The notes beneath the pieces were generated by a model that saw only the letters and a list, made by a program, of their open reading frames with translations, did no database searches and was not told the origin of the DNA. From positions 1 through 8,731 of the forward strand of contig SLQI01000137.1 of assembly GCA_007131535.1 (NCBI GenBank): a stretch of DNA of 8,731 bases. Direction: 5' to 3'. The DNA is from Balneolales bacterium (lineage in GTDB: Bacteria; Bacteroidota; Rhodothermia; Balneolales; Natronogracilivirgulaceae). Each line of letters starts with the position of its first letter. The first letter of the stretch is position 1. Below are positions 1 to 8,200 of this stretch, in pieces. A program made the translations under genes and the position numbers.

Positions 1-133
1 CTAAACCGTGTGCAGAGTGTTTTAAAAAATATCGGAACCTGTGACCCGACTTTCTTTCAATATACGTGATAATTTGAAAAGCCCTTCCTAAACCCACAAG
101 AAATGATTGGTTTAAGGATTGGGATGAGATCAT
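1..133 (-). CDS. Possible 5' part of a divergent hypothetical gene, cut by the window edge
   Basis: On the minus strand an ATG at 133-131 opens a frame that has no stop before the window edge (44 codons). The same frame is open back to a stop at 202-200, with an alternative GTG at 196-194. The visible peptide starts MISSQSLNQSFLVGLGR and continues as a basic sequence (YIERKSGHRFRYF). I do not recognise a family. No TAnnTTTG element is visible for this strand. In AT-rich DNA an open frame of this length can arise by chance, so this is only a candidate. If real, it would be transcribed divergently from gene 1 and share its upstream region. Confidence 0.18.
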   Translation of the reverse strand, partial: MISSQSLNQSFLVGLGRAFQIITYIERKSGHRFRYFLKHSAHGL

Positions 134-181
134 ATAACCCCTGTGCTTTAGCTTGTGCGAAAATATTTTAAGAGAATCGAG

Positions 182-202
182 CCGGTTAAATTTCACCGGT
201 TA
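182..202. promoter_or_regulatory. Operator-like dyad upstream of the kelch gene
   Basis: Positions 182-199 read CCGGTTAAATTTCACCGG, an 18-bp dyad in which 8 of 9 base pairs are complementary; only 187/194 mismatches. The heptamer CCGGTTA also occurs twice in direct orientation, at 182-188 and 196-202. The dyad starts 51 bp before the -7 element, roughly -62 to -45 from the inferred transcription start. That position fits an activator or other regulator-binding site. The same CCGGTTAAA 9-mer occurs at the same distance before the next gene. The regulator is unknown. Confidence 0.4.
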
Positions 203-232
203 GGATTTACTTTATTCAATAATGCTCAGGTC

Positions 233-240
233 TACTTTTG
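233..240 (+). promoter_or_regulatory. Bacteroidota-type -7 promoter element (TAnnTTTG)
   Basis: TACTTTTG matches the Bacteroidota primary sigma-factor -7 consensus TAnnTTTG exactly. The -33 region is weak: a TTTA at 211-214 lies 18 nt upstream and there is no clear TTTG. Transcription would begin near 244-247, giving a leader of about 30 nt to the ATG at 277. The element overlaps the in-frame TTG at 238, which therefore cannot be the translation start if this promoter is used. Confidence 0.5.
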
Positions 241-276
241 CACGGGGTAGCTGTTAACCCGGAAATAATAATCCCC

Positions 277-3200
277 ATGATTCGAATACGATTACAATCT
301 CAGCTTTTTTCTCTGACTATCACATTGGCTCTAATCTTCATAGTAAGTATTTCATCGGCTGTCAGTCAGGTAAACCCGATGTTTATCTGGAAGGATGGAT
401 CGGACAAAATCAACTCAGCCGGAGTTTACGGCTCAAAAGGAGTCTCAAGTCCATCCAACATTCCCGGAGGCCGGGAAGGAGGCTTAACCTGGTATGACGA
501 TGACGGGCGTATGTGGCTGTTTGGTGGCCGGGGCTACGATGCAAACGGTGATTTTGGCCTGTTGAATGATTTGTGGGTCCGGGATCCGAATAACGGTACA
601 TGGACCTGGGTGCACGGATCAGATGAAAACAACGAGGCCGGATCATTTGGGTCGCAGGGTACAGCCCATGCCAGCAATGTGCCCGGTGCCCGGCGGGCCA
701 GCATATCCTGGGTGGATGACGACGGCCGGTTGTGGCTGTTTGGCGGAGAAGGACTCGATTCCAACGGAGATTCCGGGGAACTTAATGACCTATGGGTTTG
801 GGAGCCGGATGCCGAACATTGGATCTGGATGGGCGGCTCGGACGAAGTAGACCAGGCAGGCACCTATGGCACCATGGGAGAAGCTCATGAAAATAACATC
901 CCCGGCGCCCGGCGGGATGCCGTTTCTGTGACGGATAGCGACGGCCGATTTTGGCTGTTCGGTGGTAATGGCTTTGATATCGACGGGATAGAAGGCAGAC
1001 TTAACGACTTGTGGGTCTGGAATCCGGATACAAAAGAGTGGACCTGGATGGGTGGCTCGGACACCAGGGATCAGTCCGGTACCTACGGAACAAAAGGTAC
1101 AGCCGATACAGATAACGTACCGGGTGGCCGGTTGGGCAGCCATGCTGTAATGGATGCGGATGATCGGTTGTGGCTGTTCGGAGGATTCGGTTACGATACA
1201 AACGGCAACTCCCATAGATTGAACGATCTGTGGATGTGGAATCCGGATACTGAAGAGTGGGCCTGGATGGATGGGTCGGACCAGGTGTTCCAGGGCGGAG
1301 AATACGGGACTAAAGGCAAGCCCGACCCGGATAACGTCCCGGGCGTCAGAAATGCCGCCATTTTCTGGATGGATGCCGACGGCAAGATGTGGCTGTACGG
1401 TGGCATCGGCCTTGATTCGGACCAAGCCTCAGGAAGGCTGGGGGATTTGTGGAGCTACAATCCCAATACCGGCATGTGGACCTGGATGGCCGGCCCGGAT
1501 TATGGAAGGAATGACGGGGTCTACGGCACGCAGGGAGTAGCGGATGAAGAAAACCTCCCGGGCGCCAGAAATTCAGGCACCCATTGGATCGATGCCGATG
1601 GCTGGATGTGGCAGTTCGGCGGATGGGGTCGCGACATCGATGGAGAAGATGGCAGGCTGGGCGACCTGTGGAAGCTGGAATTTTCTCCTGCAGCGGTGGC
1701 AACCGGCGAAGAGGATTCCGGAGTCCGGATTACACAGCCTGAAGAGTCGGCTTTTAATTTTGAAGGGGATATGACCGTGGAGCTGTGGGTGAAACAGCGT
1801 GAATCCAATTCCTATCAGGCAGTTTTCAGTACGCAAACAGACGGAGCGACCGATGCTCTGGAAATGTCGGTCCGGGGGGACGGCAGCATTGAAGTACGCA
1901 ATACAATCGACACCCAATTACGCAGCGAAGAAAATGTGGTCAGCGAAGAGGAGTGGACTCATCTGGCCTATGTGCGAAACAACTCATCAGACCTGTCCCA
2001 GACCCTGTATGTCAACGGAGAAGCAGTAGAACTGGTGACCGATGATCCCCAGCCCGTATCCAATAATAGCGATGACATTCTCTTTGGAAACGGTCAGAAT
2101 TACAACTACCCATTTGACGGTTTAATAAGTGACCTTCGCATTTGGGAACGATCCCTGGATGAACAGGAAATCAGAGATCGACTCTTTTTAAGTCCGGAAG
2201 GCAGCGAAGACGGGTTGGCCGGTGCCTGGCATACCCGCCGAAGCGGGGTGCACGGTGCAGTCAACCTGTCTGGTACCAAGGCCTACGCGCGTAAAGAAGG
2301 CGTGATCACCTACGAAGAGGACTTCCCTAAAACCGGAACTTTTATTTATGGTGATGAAGGTTGGCGCATGCTTGGCAGCCCCTATGGTGAAGTGACTTAT
2401 AAGGACTGGTTGACTGGCTTGTGGACCCAGGGATTCTCCGGAGCCAGTACAGAACAGGGAGAATCGAATGTGTATTACTGGGATGAGGCAGCACGTGAAT
2501 GGATGGCACCGGATGACATTGGCAATACTTTCGGAACCGGTGGCGACAATGGCGGACACACCCCCGGCGGGGCTATCATGTACGTTTATGAGGTGAACGC
2601 TCAAGGTGAGTCCGAGCCATTTCCAAAACAAATCACTACAGAGAATTTCGAATTAGTAAATGACCATTTTTTCGATCTCTCCTACACCGATACCGGAGTT
2701 ACTGGTGATGACGGATGGAACCTGGTTTATAATCCCTACCCGGTCGGACTCTATTGGCAGGATATCGTTGCCAGAGGAGATAATGAAGATACTCACAATG
2801 CCATGTATTTGTGGGATCATTCGGCAAATGAAGGGCAGGGCGGCTATCTGGTTCATTATGGAGAATCAGTTCCACCGGCACTTCCGGGACATGACCGCTT
2901 TGACGGAGTTATACCGGCTTTCCAGAGCTTCTGGGTGAAAGCCGAATCCGAAGATGCCCGGCTCAGAGTCAGCCCGGAACATCATGTCCAAAACCGGAAT
3001 CTCTACAGAGAGGTTCCGGAAAGGGAAGATAAACGCCAGGTATTTGCATTGGCACTTGAGGGTGAAGGGTTTGAAGACCACGCCTCAATAGTATTTGATT
3101 CCGGTTCCGGTGATAATCAATTAATGTTGCCTGCGCTCTCAAGCCTGGAAAACAATACGGCTGAATTGACCCTCTCCCATGATAACTCCCGGTGGAATGT

Positions 3201-3816
3201 GATATCAGTAAATCCGGAAGAAGTGGAGTCGGAAGTAACTTTTTCTTATCAGTTTGATGCCAACGTTCCGGGAGATTATAAACTTGAATGGCCTTCGATT
3301 GATGAATTTGGAAATGATTGGCAGTTTGAACTAACTGACCATGTAACCGGCGATAAAATCACCCTTGAAGAGGAGGGGAGTTATTCGTTTAAGGTAGATG
3401 CTGACTCAAGTCTGAAAGCTACGGATGAAGCCGGGATGCAGCCTGGCAATCCGGCAAGCCAGGAAGCGGAGGATGCTACGGGCAATCGTTTCAGCATCCG
3501 GGTAACCACCGGTGAGACTACCACTTCTGAGGCTACTGCTGAATTACCGGGAGAAATTGAACTTGATCAAAATTACCCCAATCCGTTCAATCCGTCTACG
3601 GTCATAGGCTATCGTTTGCCGGAGGATGCCTCACAGGTAACACTGGAGGTTTACAGTACACATGGCCAGAGGGTAGCGGTACTGGTAGATGAGCCGCAAA
3701 ATGCCGGGCAACACGAGGTTACGTTTGATGCGTCGCATCTCTCAAGCGGAGTCTATACGTACCGGCTTGTCGTAGATGGTAAAGCCCTGACGCGGACACT
3801 TACCTTCATCAAATAA
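277..3816 (+). CDS. Secreted kelch-propeller / LamG-like protein with T9SS type A sorting domain
   Basis: This is a 1179-residue exported protein. I chose ATG 277 over the in-frame TTG at 238 because the TTG lies inside a -7 element and because ATG 277 puts a standard signal peptide at the N-terminus (MIRIRLQSQ, then a hydrophobic run to about residue 30). Residues 38-471 form six kelch/galactose-oxidase-type repeats of exactly 73 residues, each with GSD, YG-KG, N-[VIL]-PG-R, WLFGG and DLW motifs. They probably close into a six-bladed propeller. Residues about 482-650 resemble a LamG/concanavalin-like domain (MTVELWVKQR, WTHLAYVRN, FDGLISDLRIWERSLDEQEI). Residues about 688-890 carry the GWRMLGSP, GWNLVYNPYP and IPAFQSFWVKA motifs common in T9SS cargo. 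Residues about 1094-1179 form the sorting domain (NYPNPFNPST to a terminal Lys). I see no catalytic residues, no cysteine and no Shine-Dalgarno site. Likely role: surface binding or adhesion, possibly to glycans; this is inferred from the domains only. Confidence 0.93.
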   Translation: MIRIRLQSQLFSLTITLALIFIVSISSAVSQVNPMFIWKDGSDKINSAGVYGSKGVSSPSNIPGGREGGLTWYDDDGRMWLFGGRGYDANGDFGLLNDLWVRDPNNGTWTWVHGSDENNEAGSFGSQGTAHASNVPGARRASISWVDDDGRLWLFGGEGLDSNGDSGELNDLWVWEPDAEHWIWMGGSDEVDQAGTYGTMGEAHENNIPGARRDAVSVTDSDGRFWLFGGNGFDIDGIEGRLNDLWVWNPDTKEWTWMGGSDTRDQSGTYGTKGTADTDNVPGGRLGSHAVMDADDRLWLFGGFGYDTNGNSHRLNDLWMWNPDTEEWAWMDGSDQVFQGGEYGTKGKPDPDNVPGVRNAAIFWMDADGKMWLYGGIGLDSDQASGRLGDLWSYNPNTGMWTWMAGPDYGRNDGVYGTQGVADEENLPGARNSGTHWIDADGWMWQFGGWGRDIDGEDGRLGDLWKLEFSPAAVATGEEDSGVRITQPEESAFNFEGDMTVELWVKQRESNSYQAVFSTQTDGATDALEMSVRGDGSIEVRNTIDTQLRSEENVVSEEEWTHLAYVRNNSSDLSQTLYVNGEAVELVTDDPQPVSNNSDDILFGNGQNYNYPFDGLISDLRIWERSLDEQEIRDRLFLSPEGSEDGLAGAWHTRRSGVHGAVNLSGTKAYARKEGVITYEEDFPKTGTFIYGDEGWRMLGSPYGEVTYKDWLTGLWTQGFSGASTEQGESNVYYWDEAAREWMAPDDIGNTFGTGGDNGGHTPGGAIMYVYEVNAQGESEPFPKQITTENFELVNDHFFDLSYTDTGVTGDDGWNLVYNPYPVGLYWQDIVARGDNEDTHNAMYLWDHSANEGQGGYLVHYGESVPPALPGHDRFDGVIPAFQSFWVKAESEDARLRVSPEHHVQNRNLYREVPEREDKRQVFALALEGEGFEDHASIVFDSGSGDNQLMLPALSSLENNTAELTLSHDNSRWNVISVNPEEVESEVTFSYQFDANVPGDYKLEWPSIDEFGNDWQFELTDHVTGDKITLEEEGSYSFKVDADSSLKATDEAGMQPGNPASQEAEDATGNRFSIRVTTGETTTSEATAELPGEIELDQNYPNPFNPSTVIGYRLPEDASQVTLEVYSTHGQRVAVLVDEPQNAGQHEVTFDASHLSSGVYTYRLVVDGKALTRTLTFIK
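388..1702 (+). repeat. Six in-frame 219-nt kelch-coding repeats
   Basis: Repeat units begin at the Trp codons at 388, 607, 826, 1045, 1264 and 1483, each 219 nt apart. The Trp codon of the DLW motif lies at 574, 793, 1012, 1231, 1450 and 1669, again at a perfect 219-nt spacing through all six copies. Copies have diverged in sequence, but no insertion or deletion separates them. The array encodes residues 38 to about 471 of the kelch protein. Long antisense open frames across this region are by-products of the repetition. Confidence 0.9.
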
Positions 3817-3831
3817 TACAGCCCTTTGTTT

Positions 3832-3876
3832 CGGTATCCGGTTCAGATTCAAATAGCATCCTTGCGCCGGATACCG
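3832..3876. repeat. Perfect 10-bp inverted repeat after the kelch gene
   Basis: CGGTATCCGG (3832-3841) and CCGGATACCG (3867-3876) are exact reverse complements separated by 25 nt. They begin 16 nt after the stop codon of gene 1. No T-tract follows, so this is not a standard intrinsic terminator; it could protect the mRNA 3' end or be part of a regulatory structure. Its right arm overlaps the left arm of the next inverted repeat, so the two stems cannot form together. Confidence 0.55.
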
Positions 3877-3912
3877 GTTAAAGCCTGTGCTAATTCAAGC
3901 TGATAACCGGTA
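3872..3912. promoter_or_regulatory. 9-bp inverted repeat, operator-like, upstream of gene 2
   Basis: TACCGGTTA (3872-3880) and TAACCGGTA (3904-3912) are exact reverse complements with 23 nt between them. The left arm contains CCGGTTAAA from 3874, exactly 51 bp before the -7 element, as upstream of gene 1. The right arm lies between the expected -33 and -7 regions, where a bound protein could block RNA polymerase. The regulatory role is inferred. Confidence 0.4.
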
Positions 3913-3924
3913 AAAGCAAAAATA

Positions 3925-3932
3925 TAATTTTG
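3925..3932 (+). promoter_or_regulatory. Bacteroidota-type -7 promoter element (TAnnTTTG) for gene 2
   Basis: TAATTTTG matches TAnnTTTG exactly and lies 37 nt before the ATG at 3962, giving an expected leader of about 25 nt. No TTG is visible at the -33 position, so activity may depend on an activator. It suggests gene 2 has its own promoter even though it lies only 145 nt behind gene 1. Confidence 0.5.
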
Positions 3933-3961
3933 AATTATTACTGTTTAAAAATCATCATCTT

Positions 3962-4648
3962 ATGATATATTCGATTCGTTATTTCATGGTTCTGATAGGT
4001 CTGTCGATATTGCTATTCGGAAATCTGCAAGCACAACCTACCAAACCCGGTGGTCCTGATCTGGCAATTCCCGGCACTCCACAGTTGGTAACCCCTGATA
4101 GTGGTGCGGCGGATGTGAATCCCGACCCGCTGCTGGCATGGGAGGAAGATGAGTTCGCATTAGGCTATGAACTGCAACTTGCTACAGATCAGGAGCTAAG
4201 TGATCTTTTGGTTGATACAACCGGTCTTACAGATTCAGAGTTTCAGGTTGATGAATTGGAGGATAATACGTCGTACTACTGGCGGGTCAAAGCGTTAGGT
4301 GATACGGTTGATAGTGATTGGTCTGAGGCATGGAGCTTCACTACCAACACATCAACAAATGCTGAGCAGGATCCGGCTCTCCCTGCTGATCTGAAGCTGG
4401 AGCAAAATTATCCGAACCCGTTCAACCCAACCACGGTTATCAGCTATTATTTACCGGAAAATAGCGATGTCACCCTGGAGGTTTTTAATATGCTCGGCAA
4501 GCGAGTTGCCACATTGGTTTCAGAACAACAACAGGCCGGCCGCCATGAAGTAATTTTCGATGGCTCAGAGCTTACCAGTGGTAACTACATTTACCGCATC
4601 CGCGCCGGAGATTATTCCGAAGCGCGGCAAATGATGCTGGTGAAATAA
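3962..4648 (+). CDS. Small exported FnIII-like protein with T9SS type A sorting domain
   Basis: This is a 228-residue protein with a signal peptide (residues 1-24, hydrophobic run MVLIGLSILLFG, likely cleavage after LQA). Residues about 38-128 form one fibronectin type III/Ig-like beta-sandwich, with PGTPQLVTPDSGA, LLAWEEDEFALGYELQLATD, SYYWRVKA and WSEAWSFTT. Residues about 144-228 form the sorting domain (LEQNYPNPFNPTTVISYYLP to MMLVK). By hand count, about 51 of 83 residues of this tail are identical to the tail of gene 3; gene 1's tail looks more distant. There is no catalytic motif and no cysteine. The upstream sequence is AT-rich without a Shine-Dalgarno site, as is usual in Bacteroidota. 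It has its own -7 element and ends in a strong terminator, so it can be a monocistronic unit. Function is unknown; a structural or binding role at the cell surface is plausible. Confidence 0.92.
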   Translation: MIYSIRYFMVLIGLSILLFGNLQAQPTKPGGPDLAIPGTPQLVTPDSGAADVNPDPLLAWEEDEFALGYELQLATDQELSDLLVDTTGLTDSEFQVDELEDNTSYYWRVKALGDTVDSDWSEAWSFTTNTSTNAEQDPALPADLKLEQNYPNPFNPTTVISYYLPENSDVTLEVFNMLGKRVATLVSEQQQAGRHEVIFDGSELTSGNYIYRIRAGDYSEARQMMLVK

Positions 4649-4674
4649 AAACTGTTCAATGTTTGAATCTATGC

Positions 4675-4702
4675 AAAGCCCGTCTGAGGGGCGGGCTTTT
4701 TT
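4675..4702 (+). terminator. Strong rho-independent terminator after gene 2
   Basis: A 10-bp stem pairs 4675-4684 (AAAGCCCGTC) with 4690-4699 (GCGCGGGCTTT region read as GGCGGGCTTT), with one G-T wobble and a 5-nt loop (TGAGG). It runs into six Ts (4697-4702). It starts 26 nt after the stop codon of gene 2 and should separate gene 2 from gene 3. Confidence 0.9.
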
Positions 4703-5211
4703 ACAGCTGATCTTACCAACAACGAAAACTTCTGCAATGCCCGGCGGATTTCTTGAGAGCATGAGTATGCAACTGCAAAACTTGCCGGCAGATGATGTTG
4801 TGCTATCTGCAATTAATGGTCGGTTTTCAGAAAAAAAGCGGGCAGAACCATGATCTGATTTCTGATGATTTTTCGATTAGGTTGATACAAAGAAAATTAA
4901 TCTCTTACATGTAATTCGAGTGGTAGGTCCATAAAATCAAATAAGATATGTTAAGACCACTCTGAAAAAACTGATTAGATCTGGTATATAAGCCAAAAGC
5001 AAAAAATCCGGATGTAATGCTCCCGACAATAAAGCTTAAAATGATGGATGGCTGTACCAAATAGAAAAACAGGTTCACACTCAACCTGATTCCTGAAAAT
5101 GGATATGAAAATGTAAAGCCAAATGACATCCACTTTTTAGGCAAGTACTGAACATCAGTTCCCTGTCGGTTTTTAGAGTGGTCAGTTGAAATTTAAAAAA
5201 ACAGACCCGTT
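4703..5211. other. Intergenic stretch without a convincing sense gene
   Basis: About 500 nt between the terminator and gene 3. On the plus strand I see only short frames without recognisable content. No exact TAnnTTTG was found on either strand, so the gene 3 promoter is not identifiable; the leader just before ATG 5212 is AT-rich and has no Shine-Dalgarno site. The only coding-like signal is the antisense stretch at 4905-5192, listed separately. Confidence 0.6.
4905..5192 (-). pseudogene. Possible remnant of an outer-membrane beta-barrel-like gene
   Basis: On the minus strand a frame is open from 5192 down to a TAA at 4907-4905, about 95 codons. Its only candidate start in the track-length part is a TTG at 5144; upstream codons read RQGTDVQYLPKKW before a stop at 5195-5193. 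The peptide alternates hydrophobic and polar residues (WMSFGFTFSYPF, GFFAFGLYTRS, FFQSGLNISYLILW), as membrane beta-strands do. There is no signal peptide and no proper start, and its 5' end runs into the leader of gene 3, so it would be a truncated fragment. It could also be a chance open frame in AT-rich DNA. Confidence 0.25.
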
Positions 5212-8200
5212 ATGAATTGCACAATTCAACTCAAAAAAGCTGTCAAACTTAACGTTTTTGCTTTTGCTATAATGATGGTTTGCCAAACAGCTGAAGTTAA
5301 AAGCCAGACTAACCATGCTCAGCTTCCGGAAATACATAAGGATGACCGGGAAACGCTGAGCGATCAGCCCGGTGCCGGTTGGTATTTCTATGATTATTTT
5401 CTCGGAGTTGAGATGATGGAAGGTTTTGAAACCCTGCACATGTCTTCCATTGATACAGATTCACAGGGAAATATTTGGGTAATCGGGGGTGGAGAAACTA
5501 CCGACGGTAATTTTGAAGGCCGGTTGTTCCGCTATCAGGACGGGGAATGGGATGTAGTAGATGATTTTGAAATTGCTTCGGATGCCGGCACAACAAAAAG
5601 ATCCCTGCCTTTAAATGTGGTTTCCTCTTTGAATGTATATTATTCGGACGGATATAACTTAAGGCGGTATTCTCACGGTGATATAATTGAATACACTCCG
5701 GAGGAATCCGGTTTGCCCGAGCCGGAATACGATGATGAAAGGATGGTAGATATTGTCCGGGATGAAGAGGGAACTAACTGGATGCTGTACAGCTATCCGC
5801 GTGTAGTATCGTTTGGCGATCCGGAGGAGGAATACGAGGTGTACGATCATGAAAACAGCGGAATACCGGAGCCGGTGGATGATGAGTCCGGCATAGGGAC
5901 AGAGCTGCCGGCACAACATCTTGCCGTAACCGGGGATTCGCTCTGGATTACTACCCATCGGGATGGCGACGGTCTCATCCGCAAATACGACAATGAGTGG
6001 ACAGCCTATACTGCTGAAAATTCGGCACTGACCAGTGATCTGGTCGTGTCACTGGTAACGGACTCTGAAGAATCACTCTGGATCAGTACACTTCCGGGTG
6101 AGTCCGGTGAAGGGTCACTTTCAAACCTGACAGACAGCGAGTGGGATGTGAATACAACGGCCGACGGGCTGCCGTCGGAGCAGAACCGAGTGCATGCGAT
6201 TGAAGAAGAGGATATTATATGGGCTTCATTTGGTGGAGGCGAAGATCCCGGCTACGGATATCTTGCTGAATATGATGACGGAGAGTGGACAGTCATTGCT
6301 GAAGAAGATGAGTTTTTTCAGTATCTGGCATTCCTTACGATAGACGATCATGATCATCAGAATAAGTGGTTGTCGGGCCATTTTAATGTGATCAATGCCG
6401 GTGTGGGGAGTTTAAATCAGGTGTATGTACAGTTTTCCAATGTACCTGATACCGAAACGGTTTTCGACGGGGGAGCCAAAGTATCTATAGGTTGGGAATC
6501 CGGGCGTCGGGTGGAAAATGTAAGTATCAGCTACTCAAAGGATCATGGTGACAGTTGGGAAGAAATTGAAAGCGGCCTTGAGCCGGTAGAGTCTTCTCAT
6601 GATCTGGAGCTTCCAACACCCGAAGAACCTGAAAGCGAAGTGGTAATTAAAGTATCCGCCGAAGGGTATCAGGATGTAGCGGATGAAGCGGAACCGATTA
6701 CGGTTTTGAACCCGGAGGAGCCGTTTTACCACTTGCGCCGGGAAGAGTCTGACGGATCGTATCAGTTGTATGATCCTCTGGTTGATGGTTGGCAAATGCC
6801 TAATCAACAGAGTGTGATGTGGCCGGAAGAGAAATGGAGCGAAATTGAATATGAAGGTCCGCTAAACTGGCTGTTGGGAGGTGAGCCTTCGGAGTTTCCC
6901 AGTTTTAACTCGCTCGTTCGCGCTTTCGGAGAAGACAATACTATTGCCGGCTATACTCCGATTTTCGACAATATCACTCCTACCGTTCGGGCATCGGTTT
7001 TATGGAAAATTTTAACCAATCAAGGTTTTGGCGGCGTATGCCATGGATTTGCTGTAACGAGTTTGTTGGCATTTACCGACGGCCAAGGTGTACTGGATGC
7101 CTCTATTGAAGAAGATCACCTGTTTGACCAGGAGGTGAACAATGAGATCCGGGAGATGATAAATGCCACCTGGGCACAGCAGTGGTCGAGAGATCACTTT
7201 ATAGAAACTTTTTTAAGTACCCTTAACGAGGATCTTTTACAGAATCTCGCTGAAAAAGATGATATTGAGTTAGATGATATTCTTGAAACCGATCTCGTTT
7301 TTGCGCCACCATCTCAAACACTTGAGGATATAAAGCAAATGCTGGATACGAAAACAGATGAGAAATATCACCGGGCATTACTTTTATTTCCCGAGGGTGA
7401 TATTATGGCCGGTCATTCGGTGGTGGTATACAAAGCCGAACAAGATGAATCTGACGAAGATTTATGGCGATTGCATATCCATGACAGCAATTTTCCCGAT
7501 GATGATGATACCTATGTACAAGTTGATCTTGATCAGGATTATTATTTTTATGAAGAACCCAGTAATAACATTCGATTTGAAGGCAGTCATGGATTGTTTT
7601 TGAGTGATCCGGTTGATGGCTATATCTCTTACTCTCAGGTGCTTAAAGAACACCACACAGAGGGTACTAACGAAGATGACCCGCTCGAACAGATTTCAGG
7701 CCTTGAGGATATCGGGTTCATGCATACTTTTTTTAGCAATGAGCACGGGCTAACCATCACTGATGAAATGGGCAATGAAACTTCACTTCAGGATGGGATT
7801 TCTACCACCGATATCCCCGGTTCGCTTCCGGTAGTGCCGCTCGTGGGTGGAGAGCATGATCCGATCGGTTATTTTCTTGCCGATGTGGAATATGATGTGG
7901 AATTGAATTACTCTGATAACGGCGAGGGCAAATTCCAGGCGTTTTCAGCTGATACGATTTACAGCTATCGCAATTACGAGGGCGACCCCGAGTCTCCTGA
8001 CCGCATGCGATACGGCAACTCGTTTAAAGTTTATGGCAACGACCATCAGTTTGACATGGAAGTAATAAATGGGGATGAAAACGAAGAACGAATGTATGCC
8101 TTGCGGGATGTCAATGCAGCCGAAGAGGACTCCATTGATTTCAACCTGGATGACGGTGGTTCTTTAGCTGTGAATAACTACAACGGAGCTAAACAAGTAG

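Noticed and set aside
1..69. Plus-strand frame open from the window start to a TGA at 67-69, as the tail of an upstream gene
   Set aside because: Only 22 codons are visible (LNRVQSVLKNIG...), with no recognisable motif; it competes with the antisense frame and cannot be supported.
87..117. Inverted repeat TAAACC (89-94) / GGTTTA (109-114) as a terminator
   Set aside because: The stem is only 6 bp plus a bulged extension, AT-rich, and not followed by a T-tract.
238..276. TTG start at 238 for the kelch gene (13 extra residues)
   Set aside because: The TTG lies inside an exact TAnnTTTG element, and the ATG at 277 gives a standard signal peptide at the very N-terminus.
790..1425. Long antisense open frame of 211 codons across the kelch repeats
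   Set aside because: It is in phase with the 219-nt coding repeats, has repetitive content without known motifs, and the plus strand has a clearly recognisable protein here.
388..1702. Repeat array as a CRISPR or non-coding satellite
   Set aside because: Units are 219 nt, have no spacer structure, stay in one frame and encode kelch blades.
4788..4810. Inverted repeat GCAGAT / ATCTGC after gene 2
   Set aside because: A 6-bp stem with an 11-nt loop and no T-tract is expected by chance.
4659..4853. Short plus-strand frame of 64 codons after gene 2
   Set aside because: It runs directly through the terminator hairpin and its T-tract and has no recognisable protein features.
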